DNA of 64,000 nt from Distichodus sexfasciatus (taxonomy: Eukaryota; Chordata; Actinopteri; Characiformes; Distichodontidae). The notes under the pieces are model-generated. The model was not told the origin of the DNA, searched no databases, and saw only the letters and a list, made by a program, of their open reading frames with translations. The stretch is from positions 256,501 to 320,500 of the forward strand of contig JAVGVS010000308.1 in assembly GCA_032718565.1 (NCBI GenBank), read 5' to 3'. How positions within the stretch are numbered: position 1 is the stretch's first letter; each line of letters begins with the position of its first letter. Shown here piece after piece: positions 10,701 through 25,700 of the stretch. The position numbers and the translations under genes were made by a program.

Positions 10701-13700
10701 ATTTCCTTCACGCTCAGGCGAAGGAGGTATATCTGGCCAGATTTCCACATTGCGTCATCTGTAGGATTGACGAGCTGAACTCACGTTGGGGAAAAAGTAA
10801 ACTAGTGCCATTAGGCAAGATGAAAAACATGAATAGAATTTCTGAAATGGATGAATCAATTTTGAATCGACAGAGATCAATTATATCCCAATACATCCCA
10901 CTCACAGTATGGCACCAGAGTAACCAGGAAATCAAGAGTTATTCAAGGAAACCAAGAGCCATCTGCCAGTGGTCATAATGTTATGGCTGTCCAAAAATGA
11001 ATTAATAAGCCAACATGAAAACCTGGTAGAGCTGTCCACTTTGCCATGGGACGCAGATGAGGGTGTAAGTGTTTCCAAAAACTAAGAAGAGGATCAGCAC
11101 GATTATCATGAAGAGCCAGGAGAACAAAAAGCTGAAGCCCACGCCCCTGCAAAGTAAGCATGAAGGGTGCTTTGTCAAAACAGTAGCTCACGATATGTCA
11201 TAGTAATGATGACACTGTGTTAACAAACATCCGACAAATAAAACGGAACTTGAACTTGAATATACGTCTAATGCGTTACGGCATCTCACATCTCATGTTG
11301 TACAGTATGTACAGTACTTGGCTACTAATATCATGAGGGAGTGAATTGTAAATCAAAACTCACATCATCAGGAAGATTCCTGCGCAGTTTGAAGTGCCGG
11401 AACGTTCTGTCGGGTCGTCTTTAGGCTGCAGACCTACTGGACCCAGCAGCAAGCCTAGCAGGTTACAGACAACCACCAGCAGGATCAGACAGCACAGGAC
11501 CACTGCGATGGCTGACCTACACACACACACACACACACACACAGTCTAAGTCTTTGTGAGGTCCTTCCATAGACTCCCATAATGACTAAAGTACATAACT
11601 TTACACCTACACCTAGTCCTAACTAGGGATGTCACGATTATAGATTTTGATGGCACGATTACCGTCTGGGAAATAATCACGGTTTCACGATTATCACAAT
11701 TATTTCACAATGTAGACAATCACATTCTTTAGAGGTTTTTACCTTTTATTTACTGCTGTCTTAAAAAAAAAAAAAAGTCACAAAAATCATGAACAAACAA
11801 TACTGTTCATAAATGGAACATAAACAAATGGATAGTGTCTTTTGGAACATAAATAATATTGTAAACAGTGATGCATCATAGTGAAAACAAAAATAAACAA
11901 AGTTTTTCTTTAGAATTAAATTTAAGCTTCTTACACTTCTTTATCCGTTCGGTATCCATCAGAATATAGAATAACATCTTTTGATAAATACATTTTCTGT
12001 ATTTCTTCTTTCCTATTGATTACACTATAACATAAAATTGAAGTAAAAAAAAATCTGAGTAATTGAAAATTAAGAAATGCTGAAGTTTTTGCTCATTTTG
12101 AACCAATTTGGCCTATAAAATGAGCTGCTTTTGGCCTTTCTGGAAGAGAAACGCTAACTACATTTCCCACAACCCCCTGCACGCCCTTTGGCGCCGCGTC
12201 ACAATAAAGCGTTGAGCGCGCATTACGGAATAAACTATGGAAAATCCATGGGAAAGTCTCAGTAAACGTCTTTATTGTAGAACGCTGGTTGTTGTGGTTA
12301 TTTATCAGCTACATATGCGTTTTGTCTGTAATAAAGGGGACGATTAAACTGAGCGTTTTAGCGAGTAATGGCGTTATCGCGGGTGCTCGCGCGCTCACAA
12401 ACACAGGGCGCGTGTTTACATTGCAAAAACGTAATTTATGGGGTTTTACGTTTTTACTTCTGTTTTGTGCACGAAATATCTCACGAATACTTTCACACGC
12501 TGAGGGATCAGGGCTTGTCTTGATCATTCCTCTAAAAACATAGTGCATCATTAATAAGCGTCGTGTGAAACACAAGCGGCGCATGCACTAGAGTGAAATG
12601 AGTTAAACCAAGCTTCGATTCTGGAAAAATTGCCTCGACCATTTTTTGTAATAGAATTATTCAAATAATCGTTTCAGCTCTGTGTGTGTGTGTGTTTGTG
12701 TGTCGGCGTCCGCGCCGTGCTGGACTTCTCTGTCTTCCTCCTCCTCCACCTCCTCCTGCTGCTGCTGACTATCCGGGCGCATTCTCGAGTTACGATGCAT
12801 CTAAGAATTGATTTGTATTCTCTGTATGGCAGACTTCAATCGCTTCTTTGGTGGAAATAAAGGGTTTTCAGTTTTTTCCTCTGCCATTGTTTAGCGTGGT
12901 CAAGTGAGCCGTCATTCGCTGATTGTACAGTCTGTGTTTCTAGCACAAGTGCAACCCTGGTGGTGAAACGTTTTCGTTCCGGGCGAGTCCCGCCAACAGA
13001 AACACGGTGTCGAGGAGCCTTTACGATTAATTAACCGTGCCGTTTTAAATCGCGGTTAATCGCGAAACCGGTTAATCGTGACATCCCTAATCCTAACCCT
13101 AACCTCAACCTCAGTAACCAAAAGCACATCTTTTACCTCTTTTAGTTTCTCAAATAAAACAAGCACATTTTCTATAAAGTCATTTTTCCTCATGGGGACC
13201 TCTCAAATGTCCCCACAAAGCCCAAAAAACAGATAAAAGTGATTTTAGGGGACAAACAGTCCCCACAATGCAATAACTACATGGCCACACACACACACAC
13301 ACACACACTGTGTAACTGCATAGCTGTAACTGTAGTTGTTCCCACATTTTTCTTTTCTACTTCTAACTTAGATTTTACAGAAATACTGTTTATTATTGTC
13401 AATAAATTCATATTAAACTGCTGCTGATCTTACGTACATTTAATACACAAAAGTACATTACAGGATTGTAACTGTACTTGTTCTCCACTTGACTGCTGTT
13501 GCAATATTTGCACATATTATTGAACACCTCACGTACCTAAAATTGCACATTTTCTTTTTCTACCTCTATTTTGTAGTTTTTTAAATTTATGCATATTCTA
13601 TCAGTTAAGAGCACAACAAAACATCATGTTCTGATCATCACTTCTGTATAATAATGTAAAGTGTACATAGGTCTCACCTCTTTCTATTCTGTATGTGCCC

Positions 13701-16700
13701 ACTGGCACACTTATCATTATTATTTATTCTTAAAGTAAAATGTTATACAGAGTAAGAAGCGGTGAGAAGGATGTACGCTTTAAAGTATACAGAAGACGTA
13801 ATGATCGGATGGTTATTCAGCATCAAATCACACCTGTAATATCCTGCTTAATATTGTACATTATGTTATAGTTATCTGTATAATACGCTGTATACTGTAT
13901 AATAAATATCCTAATATCAACCTCATTGTAAATATGCCTCTTCTTGTACTTCAGGTTACATACTAACTACATTTTATCAGCTTTCAGTGGCTTGATAAGA
14001 ATGAAACTGATATAATAATGGTATGTTTTTAATCACTGAATGCTCTAATTAAAGATTTACTAGTTTAATCAAATCGTTCCCATTTACGTGAGCAAGTTAG
14101 TTTCTCAGAACTAACTACTGTTGTCGGATAGAATACCTGATTGTTTCTACGTTGTTCACAGTAGGTGTGTAAAGGTCTACGGAGCTCCGCACATTGTCCA
14201 GTAAGCTGGAGATGTTGTTGAGGCTGCTGACTGGGATGTCTGTGGTCACCTGGGAGATCTGATTCCTTATACCATTGAGCTGCTGTTGGACTCCTTTAAA
14301 AGATATGAATCTACATAGTTGAGTCAAAAAAGCACCTCTGTACCATCACAACTGTTGACCAATGCTTTTACTGTTGCATTCAGAATTAAATTTGATTGTT
14401 ATATTGCCCAGGCGGCATTGTTGCACAGTGGTTAGCGCTGCCGCCTCACAGCGAGAAGGTCCTGGGTTCGAGCCCCGGGTCAGCCCTGGGGCCTTTCTGT
14501 GTGGAGTTTGCACGCTCTCCCCATGTTTGTGTGGATTTCCTCCGAGAGCTCCAGTCTCCTCTCACAGTCCAAATGCATGCACTATAGGTTAATTGGCGAC
14601 TCTAAATTGGCAACATCTTGCTCCAGACAATTTGAACATTTTTTGTACATGTACACTGCCCTCCAAAAGTTTGGAAACGCCCCTGGCAAAGTGGGGTTTT
14701 GGACGATATCAGCATAAATCCTCATCATTTTTTGGTGCAAATACATGAAAGTAACTTGACATTATCTTTGGATACCAGCAATAATCATTTTTATTTTGAT
14801 TACATAATCATGGCAATATATCCATGTCAAAGTCAGACATGAACCTTTGCCAGCTGTGATGTCTGGTTACTGGTTTAAACTTGGCCCAGGTTTTTAAAAG
14901 ATTTTTGGGTCAGCACACCTTAATAGCTCCAACAATTGATTGGCTGATTGACAGCTCGGATGTCCAGATTATGCAGAGCTGTAATAGCTGCTAATGGTGG
15001 ATATTTTGATGAATCCAAAATGTATTTTCTATGTATAAACTGTTTAATAAACTGTTTATGTAATAAAATATGTTTTTGTAGTTTGTGTTGTTCCTTATCA
15101 GTGCAACATTATCACAAATTTAAAAGGATTCATGGCAATACTGTCCAAAACCCCACTTTGCTAGAGGCGTTACCAAACTTTTGGAGGGCAGTATAGCTCC
15201 TAGGGTGCCATCTGTTCCTGTTTTACCGGGACTGTAGCGGGTGGACACTGAATGCTATGGGTCAGATGTGTTTCCACTTATAGGCAAAGTGACTGGTCAG
15301 GTTGGCGAAATGTCCAGGTTTTTTGTCAGACCTACGCGGCAACCATTTAAGATCTTACGGGCAATATTTTAATAACTTTGTTTCAAATTTAATGCTGAAA
15401 GAAAAACTGTGAAAGCATGTTTAAAAAATGATCCACATTTGGGCAATTTTTGACTCACAGTCACAGGCAAATTAACTAAAAAAGCACTCAACAGTTGTGC
15501 ATGAATTACCTTAACATTTACTCTACAAAGAGAACCAGAAGTCTAGTTTATTGCAGTGGGAAAAAAAGTGACATACAAAATACACAATAAATAAAAAATC
15601 TGACGCAGCATCTCACACATTGTTTTCCAGTAAACAGAACGAGTGATGTGTAAATACGTAATGTCATGTAATGGAAGTTTGCGTGGTGTGATCTGCGTGT
15701 CACTGATAGTAACTTCATGCATTCAGTGCACCTCCCACTTTCCACTGCAGTTAACTGTGGCATTGATTCAAGTTCCGTGTTCTTTTAGTGGATACTTGAG
15801 CCCAAAGCGTCACTTTTAACGACTACAAACAACATACGTCATCCTTTTCTGAGGAACAAATTCTATTTCATTTCACACTAACATCTCAGGTGACAAGATT
15901 TAGGTTTTACCGACATGTCACACGGAACACACAGAAACCGTTGCTCAGGGGAAACAATGGACTATTCAATTATTTGTCCTGGACAATAACAATGGACAAT
16001 ATCTACTTACCCTGCCTGATGTTTTTGGTTTCATTGGTCACCGTTTGGGGAATGTCTTCAAAAAATGTTGTGGCCTGGTGCACAATTGATGTCAATTAAT
16101 ACTTTCAATTAATCTGATTCAAAATAACAACCTTGACAAGACTTTACTGAGTTATTTGACAGTCATTTCCGCCTCCTGAGTGCATAATTAAGCTGTTGTA
16201 CTCAGAATTGCGTGTGGTACCGTTTTTATAGATGCATTGAGGTCAGCGTTGGCAGCCTGGTCCACAGAAGACTGAAGATTGTTGAGGTTGGGTATCTGAC
16301 AAAGCAGAACATGAACAGTAATTACTGTATGTTTTGGCTATTTTACACAAAGACAGACTGTTCCGATCACACATGGACCAAGCTGTGAAGCTTTTGTTCA
16401 ACAGAATCTCAAACAATTTGACACCAGAGGGCAGTAATTGTTCCACTTGGGTCCAATAAGGGTGTGTTCACTTGAAAGGCAACATTCTACATTTGTTAAA
16501 TGTGACAAAACGAGGAAGAAGGCATTCAAATGGAAACCAGTTTAAATGGATCATAGAACGGCTTCTAAAAGACATTCACAAATCCTATCATAATACTAAA
16601 CGCCCCCGTTTGGAATAGTGTATGACTCAGATTTCAGCTTTGATGCGAGGGACAGTGTTGCTGTACAAACACTTGGTTACTGTACTAAAGTAGAATTTTC

Positions 16701-19700
16701 AGGCGTCTGTACTTTACTTGACTATTTATATTTGTGCCAACTTTTAACTTTTACTACGTACATTTTTAGCATGAACATCTGTACTTTCTACTCCTTACAT
16801 TTTCAAATCAGACTCGTTACTCTTGTTTGGTTCTAATTGAAATGAGGTTTATTAGGTCATTTTGCCGCACTTTGCCTATTCCGTATCGCACACCATCAAG
16901 ACAACTTGACTGATTGGTTGAGGCTTAAAAACATAGTAAACACTCACAGAAAAGACAATCCCTTTGGTGAACTGGTCTTTGTACATGATGCACAACATGA
17001 TAGACACGATAAAGCGCGTGACAGAGAAAAAGCTAATAAAAGCAGGTGGCAACTCGGTGGGAAATGATATGGTGATTGCGGTGCAGAAAGAAGCTCAGCT
17101 CCACCAACTTCACTTCAGTTGAGTTGAGTTTATTTCTACAGCGCTCTTTACAGCTCTAGAATATTTGTCGTATGATGTGTTTAGGATAGAGGTGATCATC
17201 ATGTATAATGATGGTAATGAACAATGCAGCTTTATGTATCATGTGACTTTATTTTTCTCTGCTTGCGCTCTACATAACGCTTGGAGTCCAGTCAGCTTTG
17301 TCCTAAAATCCTGGTTTTGTCCTTCGCAAGGGAACTTTATACTTTTATACTTTAAATGTGTTTTAGAGTCTGTACTTTTCACTTTAACTTGAGTAAAGAA
17401 GTCAAATAAATAGTTTAACTTCTACTAGGGTCTTTTTAAACACATGTATCTAAACTGCTACTTGAGTAAAGAATGTGTGTACTTTTAACACCCTGGCCGT
17501 TTTATTCAGCAAATCTTTAGAGACGCTTTTTATCCTTCTATGCATGCAGTCGGATCCGCAGTTTGAGGCATCAAGATGGGAATTTCAGAAGCCCTTCCCG
17601 TCCTTCGTGTCTGTCCCCTTACTGTGTCATTCCGCAGTGACAACCACAAAAACATGCAAGAACAATGGCGCCTCAGGAGGGCAGAGGGATCACTTAAACA
17701 TTCATTACTGAATCCCTCAGGTCACGTTTCTGCATGTTAGTTCCACATAAGTGGGTAGATTGCACTCACATTAAGGCTTGTGTCCAGGGACAGGCTGTCC
17801 AGAGGGAACTGAAAGGAGCTGCAGCCCACACAGCTGGAGTTGTGCAGCGTGGTGTTGATGCTGTTCCTCACAGTCGTCAGGTTATTCTGCACAAAGTTCA
17901 GCTGGGTCTGCAACTGTGACAGAGTCCCATTCAGCTTCACCAGCCACAGTCTGGTGGTATAGACCACTGTCAAATTGAAAAGAAACATTTACCAGATGGT
18001 TAATGTAAAATGTAACGTGTACACAGTATATGTACATATATTTTCCAGACATAGAATGTTATGCTACAAAGCTACAAATATGTATTGTATATGATGCTAT
18101 TTTTAGATTAATGTGATTAGATTAATATTCTCGGTCAATGCAGTGCAAATTTATGGCATAACAGTTAGGGCATTTGGCCGTTGATTGGAAAGTCACTGGT
18201 TCGAATCCCAGAATGATAAAGATACCAATGAGGTGCTCAAGAGCAAGGTACTGTCCCCAAGCACTGCTCCCCGGGCACTGTCCATGTCAGCTGCCCACTG
18301 CTCCTTCACAGGTAGGTCAAATGTAGAGTGGTGCACTGTGTGCTGTGCTTTTAAGTGACATATGAGTTCTACCTTGTGCCATTGCACCAATAGAGTTTAA
18401 GGACGAATTAAAGGGGCCTCGTAGACCATTCTGAATTTCTTTGCCAAGCAAAGTGCCAGTATCTGCAGAGTGGAAAAGAACGGAGTCAGGTTCATATCCT
18501 TTGTCGCAAAATACCATTCTGTTCATACTAGCTGCATGAAAGCAACGCCGAGTCTCGTAAACTCACCGTTGACGTGAAGGCTTACGGTGTCCACAGTAGC
18601 GAAGCTCTCCTTTATCACCTGGTCAAGTTGCTGTTGAGATAACACACAGAAATGCTAGATTCAGGATGTGGGCATTAGGGGTGCACGATTCAGAAAATCT
18701 CACGATTCGATTCCGAATAATGGGCTCACGATTTGATTCAAAATCGGTTCACGATTCATACACGATTCACAATTCAATAAATAGATGAATTTGTTTCCAG
18801 ATTGCTGTTTTAAGTTGCTTTTCCCATTTGACTGTGGCAGATCAACAAAAAATTCACACTGAATCAAACGTGGTTTACTAAGTGTAATGCATATGTACGC
18901 AGAACGAAAGAGGTCTAAGGAGGTTTTACTGAAATTAAGACTCTTTCCAAGAAGGTTTGTCACGAGCACAAGCGATGTTGACTTTTTGAGCGCAAATACA
19001 CCATAGTTTCTGTTTGGACTGCTTTATTTAGCCTTAACTTGCTTTTCTTGCATTTTTATTTCTATTTCACTTTGAGCTTGTGGGAGCATATTTCTGTTGT
19101 TTTATACTGTACACGGTGTCAGTGAAACGAGTTCTGACCTTTGCATGTCTTTTACATGATATTTAGACAACCTGATATGACTAAATGTTCCCAGCAGAGA
19201 CTGCAAGGGCATATACGCGAATATATAGTCGGGCTTCTGCTCATTCAAGTGTTTACCTTGGGAATTGTGGAAAGGTAGCTGTCTAGATTTTGCAACACAG
19301 TCCTGACTCCACTCGGTGCCGAGTTCACACTGTCCGCTGTGTATTTATTGCTCAAGAACATACAGATGTTTCCTGCCCTAAGAGGCATAAAGACGAGAAA
19401 AGGCACATTAGAGGAGCAGAATTCCACCTCTAGGAATCAGTTTTGTTTTTATACAAACAGAATGTGTTATATACACACACAAAAACACAACTGAAAACGC
19501 TCCAAAAGGTAAAATACACAGAAGTCAAATGATCCACAACTACCCTACACCGCAATATTCCACACAATTTCGAGTTGGAACGAAGTTTCAAGCACAAAAA
19601 CTTTAGGAGGGAGTAGCGGTCAGAGAAGGTGAGGGGAATAAAAATCAGATAACAATATGTGCTCAGTGCAGTCACATAATAAGCCTAAATTTTCATCCCC

Positions 19701-22700
19701 AAAGGTAGGTCCAGCCCCTGTTCGCAGGTGTGGAGTCCTCAAAATAAGTCTATGTCAGAAACACTCAGACTCACACACTCGCAGACATCAAGAGGAGTTC
19801 AAAAGGTAAATTATGGTGAAGTCTAATTTCCATGTGTTGACATGTGGGATCAGTTGATGATCTCTGACAGTGTAATTATGTGACTGCGATGAGCACTAAC
19901 ATTGTTTTCCGATTTGTATTCCACATGCTTGTTCTGACCGCTACTCCTCCTACAGTTTTTGTTAGAAACTTCCTCCCAACTCTAAAACAAGTGGCCTACT
20001 GCTGAGTGGCGTACTGGTTCACACGTTTTTAATACGTACATGTGTTAGTGAGTTCTATCCATTTTTTGTTTGTTTTTTAGACTAACATGGAGCACAATTT
20101 TTGAGCTTTATCCGCCGTTCTTCGCAGATCTGTGAGCGTCGTGGCTCGCACTTGTCTTTTTCATCCCTTTTTTCTGTCATTTGCTTTGAGATATGAGACT
20201 CAAAAGTTTCCCTTGGCCTGTGTTCGTGCGACAGTCAGCACAGTTCTTACGCCACCTCACTGAACACACACCTCAATCTGTTTCAAGCAGTACTATTTAA
20301 ATTAATCTCATTCTTTCTCCATTCACTTCAATGCATTTTAATCGAAGTCTTTCTACTCGGCCAATTTTCATGTCACAGCTACAAAACTTGAGCAATCACA
20401 CTGGCGTTTTCTTGTGGAAATGCATCTCTAGTTGAGTTCATTAGTTCTTGACTTTTCACCCGCAGCAAAGCTGCTTTTCATTTGTTCCTAATAAGGTTGA
20501 GAGTAATGGGGTTTTTATTCATCAGTCAGCTGCTTTGGTACTTACAGTATAAGGACAGTGATCAGGAGCGTTGCCCAGTAAAAGCAAATGCGTCTGCAGT
20601 TGGTGCTCCTGCTCTGTTTTTGGTACATGCGGCCCCCGCAGTTGCCACAGCAACGGCAGCAGGCGAAAAACAATCCAATTAGGGGCATGAGGATGATGTA
20701 GAGGATCCCGATGGCCACACACACCAGGAAGCCAATCTCGTACTGCAAGACCTTACAGCATCATCAGACACAAAGAGGTGAATTTACGGGGAAAGCGGCA
20801 CACGTGATCGGCTCGGAAAAAAATATGAGCCATGCAAATGATCAGATGAGCTACTTCCCAAACACAATGTCCCAATTTAAATAACGACACAAACACATGA
20901 GAGTACCGCATGCCAGTGTTGAGTTCACCCCCGAATGCCACAGAGTTGTACCATGCCCATTTTTAAAATGTTATAATGGATAAGAACTAGAGAAAAAGCA
21001 CTGGCTTATGGTTTTAGAGCTCTCTTCTGGCTCTTGGCATGCCCCATGAAACCCTTTTAAAATGAGATAATGGGACATTTACAGTGAACTATAAAAGAGA
21101 ATAAAACGCCAGATACAAAGGTTATACAGAGACTTTTTTCAGCCACTTCCCTCAGTTGATAATGACAATGACATTGTGAAAAGCTTAACAGAAACCTAAC
21201 AGGACAAAACGACCACAGAACGAATAGAAGTAAATATTAAGGGATAACAATGTTTGATCAAGGTTGTAGCCGCACCTTCTCTTGTAACAACAATGGAGGA
21301 AAATGAATTTACTCAACAAATAATTCAGTCTCTCACATGGTGACTCAAGAGGATGTGGAAAAGTGCGGGTAAAAGAGGTCTTTTGATCAGTCGGCACATA
21401 TTACAGGTGCGGTGGGAGCCTCGGTGCTGTGTAGGTCTGAGCTTATAGTTAGAGAACCCCGGAACCCGTGGTGGCTGATGGGAGCGGGGCCACAGCTAGA
21501 GAGGGGGCACTCTCACCTCCCTGTTCTACCATCAGCTGGCAATGTCCCTTAACCACTCATGACACAAGAAAAATCATTGACGCCCCCTAAATTACCATGC
21601 TGGCTGAAACTTGATCCCCCACTTTTGCATCCCCCTCTGACCGGATTGCAGTAATTGGCTTGTGTGTGATCGTACGGAAGTCGATAAAGGACACGCGTTA
21701 ACATTATTTTTTCTCTTATCATCTTGAGATCAGAAGTTATTTATCTTATGACTTTGCCATAACAAGTTGTTTTCTCGAGATTATGACTTGTACTTTGCTC
21801 GCTGATGGTCACAAGTTGCAACAGCGGGCAGCTCATTGGCGTGGTGGTTAGTGCTGTCGCCTTGCACCAAGAAAGTCCTGTGTTCGATCGGCTGTGTGGA
21901 GTTTGTGTGCTCTCTGGCGCTCCGGTTTCTCTCTGGGTGCGCTTAGTTTTCTCCAAGTGCTCCCAAAGTCTAAAAGCATGCGCTAAAGGTTGATTATGAA
22001 ACCCTTAGATGCGAATAGGGGGTTGCTAGCGTGTTGCTAGGTGTTTGTGTTTGCCTGTGGTGTGTTGGCATCCATCCAGCGTTGGTGCCTGCCTCGTGCC
22101 CAAAGTCCCGGATAGGCTGCGGTCTCTGCAACCGTGTTCAATAGGGACTAAACGGTTCAGCTAATGCAGCGTTTCCCAATCCCGCTCCTCGCGGCCCATC
22201 GCTCTGCACAGATTCGACTTTCCCAACCCACAGCATGGCCGATGCTACTGATTATCTAAATAGCAACGTAGGACCAGCGTGCTACAGTGCAGGAAATACC
22301 GAAAATGTGCAGAGCAGTGGGCCGCGAGGACTGAGATGCTGGACAAATATAATAATAGTGTCCTCTCTGTCTTTTATTAGGGTGTTACCTGCTTTGCTGT
22401 TTCAGAGTTGGTGACGGCTCCTGGATTTCTCATCATTTTAGTTATGAGATCTAAACAGAAGAACAAGAAAGAAGTAATGAATTATCACTATTTCTGCATA
22501 ACCATGTCAAGTATTTTATTATAAGCACAAAAAAACATTTACAGTTCACGTTAGAACTCATGCATACATACATACATTATGCTGTGGGCTCTAAATACCA
22601 TACCAAGCAAACGTCCTGAGCTTGAATTTCTTTATATTTTGCTACATTCTTGGGCGGCACGGTGGCGCAGTGGTTAGCGCTGCCGCCTCACAGCGAGAAG

Positions 22701-25700
22701 GTCCTGGGTACGATCCCCGTAGGGTCTTTCTGTGTGGAGTTTGCATGCTCTCCCCGTGTTCGTGTGGGTCTCCTCCAGGTGCTCCGGTGACCTCCCAAGT
22801 CCAAAAAGATGCACTGTAGGTTGATTGGTGACTCTAAATTGGTTCCTTAAGGTGTAAGTGAGCGTGTGGTTGTGTGAGTGTGTGTGTGCCCTGCGGTGTG
22901 TCCCTGGCGCCCGTAGCTCCCGGGACAGACTCCAGCTCTTGCCGTGACCCCGTTTGGGAGTAAGCGGTTCGGATAATGAATGAAAGAATGCTATATTGTT
23001 TGCTAAGAAAATGAGACAATAGGTAAAGTGCATTTACTGCAACATATATGTGACTCTGCACAGCAAAACCAGTCGCTTGTCGCAAATTTTCAAAATTGAG
23101 TTATGTTTTCATGAAAGGGCATAAATCAACCTTCAAAACGGTACCTATATGGAATGAATGGGACGACATATGACTGAGATATCAACATTCAAAGGAGTCG
23201 GGTTTCTCCTGTCACGCCAAGTGAGAAACGGAGAAATCTGCCTTTGAAGTTGACTATCGCCGTAGCACTCACAGACGCTTGGTGCGGTCGTGGCTACGTT
23301 TGTATTTACGGTAGCCTACGTTGCATTCACAGCCACATGGATAGCCTACCTGCGTTAGGTTAACTGAACTCGGGAGACGAAGATGGATTCCGGAGAAATA
23401 TCTTCACGCTAGTCAACCAGTGGATTTACCGTAAATATTGAAGTAGAGCGGTCAAAACAGAAACTTTTAACATTCTGCTGGAATTGAATTCCTCACCTCA
23501 AGAAAGTCACCTTTTTAGGATGGAAAGGGTAAGTTTTTCAGCCAAATTTATTCACAACAGTACAGTATAGACCTTCCACTGTTTCAAAACACTAAAAACA
23601 AAAAATCCAAAATTTTACCCCACGCAACATAAACGACCTCCGTTCACGACAAGCGACTAGTTTATGCGTCCAGAGTCACATTGTGAATTACTACCTTCTT
23701 TATGACCGAAATGAGGGCGCCTCGAGACTTTTTGTATGATATTATTACATGAGCATCCCAGAGAGAACAGTATTCTAGAATTTTGGTAGAACATGTTTAA
23801 GATATGCAGCCCTTATAATTTGTAGTGAATTTTAGTGAATTATTCATTTTGTGCACACCACAATCTTAATCTTTCTCCACCATCATTTTATGACATTTTT
23901 AATAGTGGTATTAAAAAGTGACATTTCACATTTTATCATCGTTTCTGTTACTTCTTATGGGCATTTCTTCCTTGGGCAATGGCTTTTTTTTTAAGTCCGC
24001 TGGAGCCCTTGGGAAAAAATATATAAAACTCTTCAGCATGCGTTTATCACCTTTATTGCTTCAAATTTTTAAAGTGAGTTTATGTGAGTGACCCAAGTGC
24101 ACACAACGAAATATGACCACTGCATTTGACCCCTTCTGTAAGGGAGCAGTGGGCAGCTTTTGACAACACCAGGGGACAGTACCTTACTCATGACTATCCC
24201 AGTTGTACCTTTTTTACCGGTCTGGGACCAGACCAGCAACCTCCGCTCGGGCCAACTCCCAAACCGTTACGCTTCATGAGGTGTGTATCCCAAAAGCATA
24301 GTTGCTACTACGTTAGCATTTAACATAATGTTACTTATGTAGTTAGCGTAGTTGCTAAAGGGAAATGCACCCCAGAGCGACTTCCATTTCCTTTCTCAGG
24401 GACCCAATGTTGGTAGTGCTGGAGCTAGGATTTGAGCCCATGACCTCTTAGGTCCTCTTGGCGAGCATCCTACCACTAGATGAGCAGACGTTAGGATACA
24501 TAATTGATCAGAAACCAAAAAATTGCTAAAAGTAAACCTTTTATATTTAGAAAGGTCAGGTCTCTTTTAATGTCGAACTAGTGCCCAGACTGATGTTGGA
24601 CCCCAAGCGCTGTCTCTGTTCCCACGGCTCTTCGTCATATATTTGTGACAAACGTACAGTAGTTCCGTTTATAGCTACGTGTCTCATAACACAAAGCACA
24701 GTCATCACCAGCAATAAGTACGAAACCCACAGGTTAGCTTCGCATTCACCAAAAAGCCAGTCCTCACAAGACCATTCACAGCACAACAATCGCTGTACAG
24801 ACAACTACAGACACTACTTTAGAACCACATCAGTCACCCTCCCGCTCTGTATCCAAAACACATCTGCTCTCATCTTCAGCCAAAAATAAAGAGCAGCTTG
24901 ACATTAGCGACTCAGTTTTAATTGTACACATTTGATGTTATTAACACTAGGTCTGTAAGTTGCTTCTGAAGTCTGAGCGCAAATTCAACTCACCGTAGCA
25001 GGTCTGCAAATAAAGATTACTTTCTTAATTGATAAGTTCATTTACATTTACATTTTAATGCATTAGCAGATGCTCTCCAGAAGCTTGTGACTACAACAGT
25101 GCTTTGTAGTCCACGACTGTTCTTAGATCTGTAAGCTTCATATCAACAACTGTAGTTAAACCAAATTACACGCAGCCCCTCGTTTTATACTTTAACGAAA
25201 AATGGGTTGAAGATTTTTTATGGAGTAAGACAACATAGATGGTAAGGGTAAGAATTAATCCCTAGATACTCTTTGAAGAGTTGTGTCTTCAGACGACGTT
25301 TGAAGAAAGCAAGGGACTCGGCCGTTCTTACGGCAAGTGGAAGTTGGTTCCACCACTGAAGACCCAACACTGCAAGGGATCTCGAAGCATGTTTTCCCTC
25401 TTCTCTTAAGTAAGAGGTGGTTCCAAGCAAACCAGCGGTTTGATTCTCTCAGAAGGGCGAAGTGATACGTTGTTTCGCAAGTGCTGATAAGTAGAGGTGC
25501 TGTTCAGCCTTGGCCTTAAAGGCAAGTGTTGGGGATTTAGACCCGATCGTGGCTGACCACAGGAACCAGGGCAGTTCCGCAGCAGAGGTGTGGTGTGCGA
25601 GGGGCTGAAACGCTGAAGATAAGTCTCGCAGCTGCGTTCTCGCGGATCCTTCAAACCCCAGTGGAAATGTTGCTTTCATTGAAAAGTCCAGCCATTAAAG

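Noticed and set aside
12160..12800. CpG island promoter
   Set aside because: The CpG density lies inside a transposon bounded by complementary ends, so it is described as part of the element.
24556..24889. Overlapping frames of 82 and 102 codons with a hydrophobic stretch
   Set aside because: Tested as a missing prominin N-terminal exon: no prominin-like residues and no fitting splice phase.
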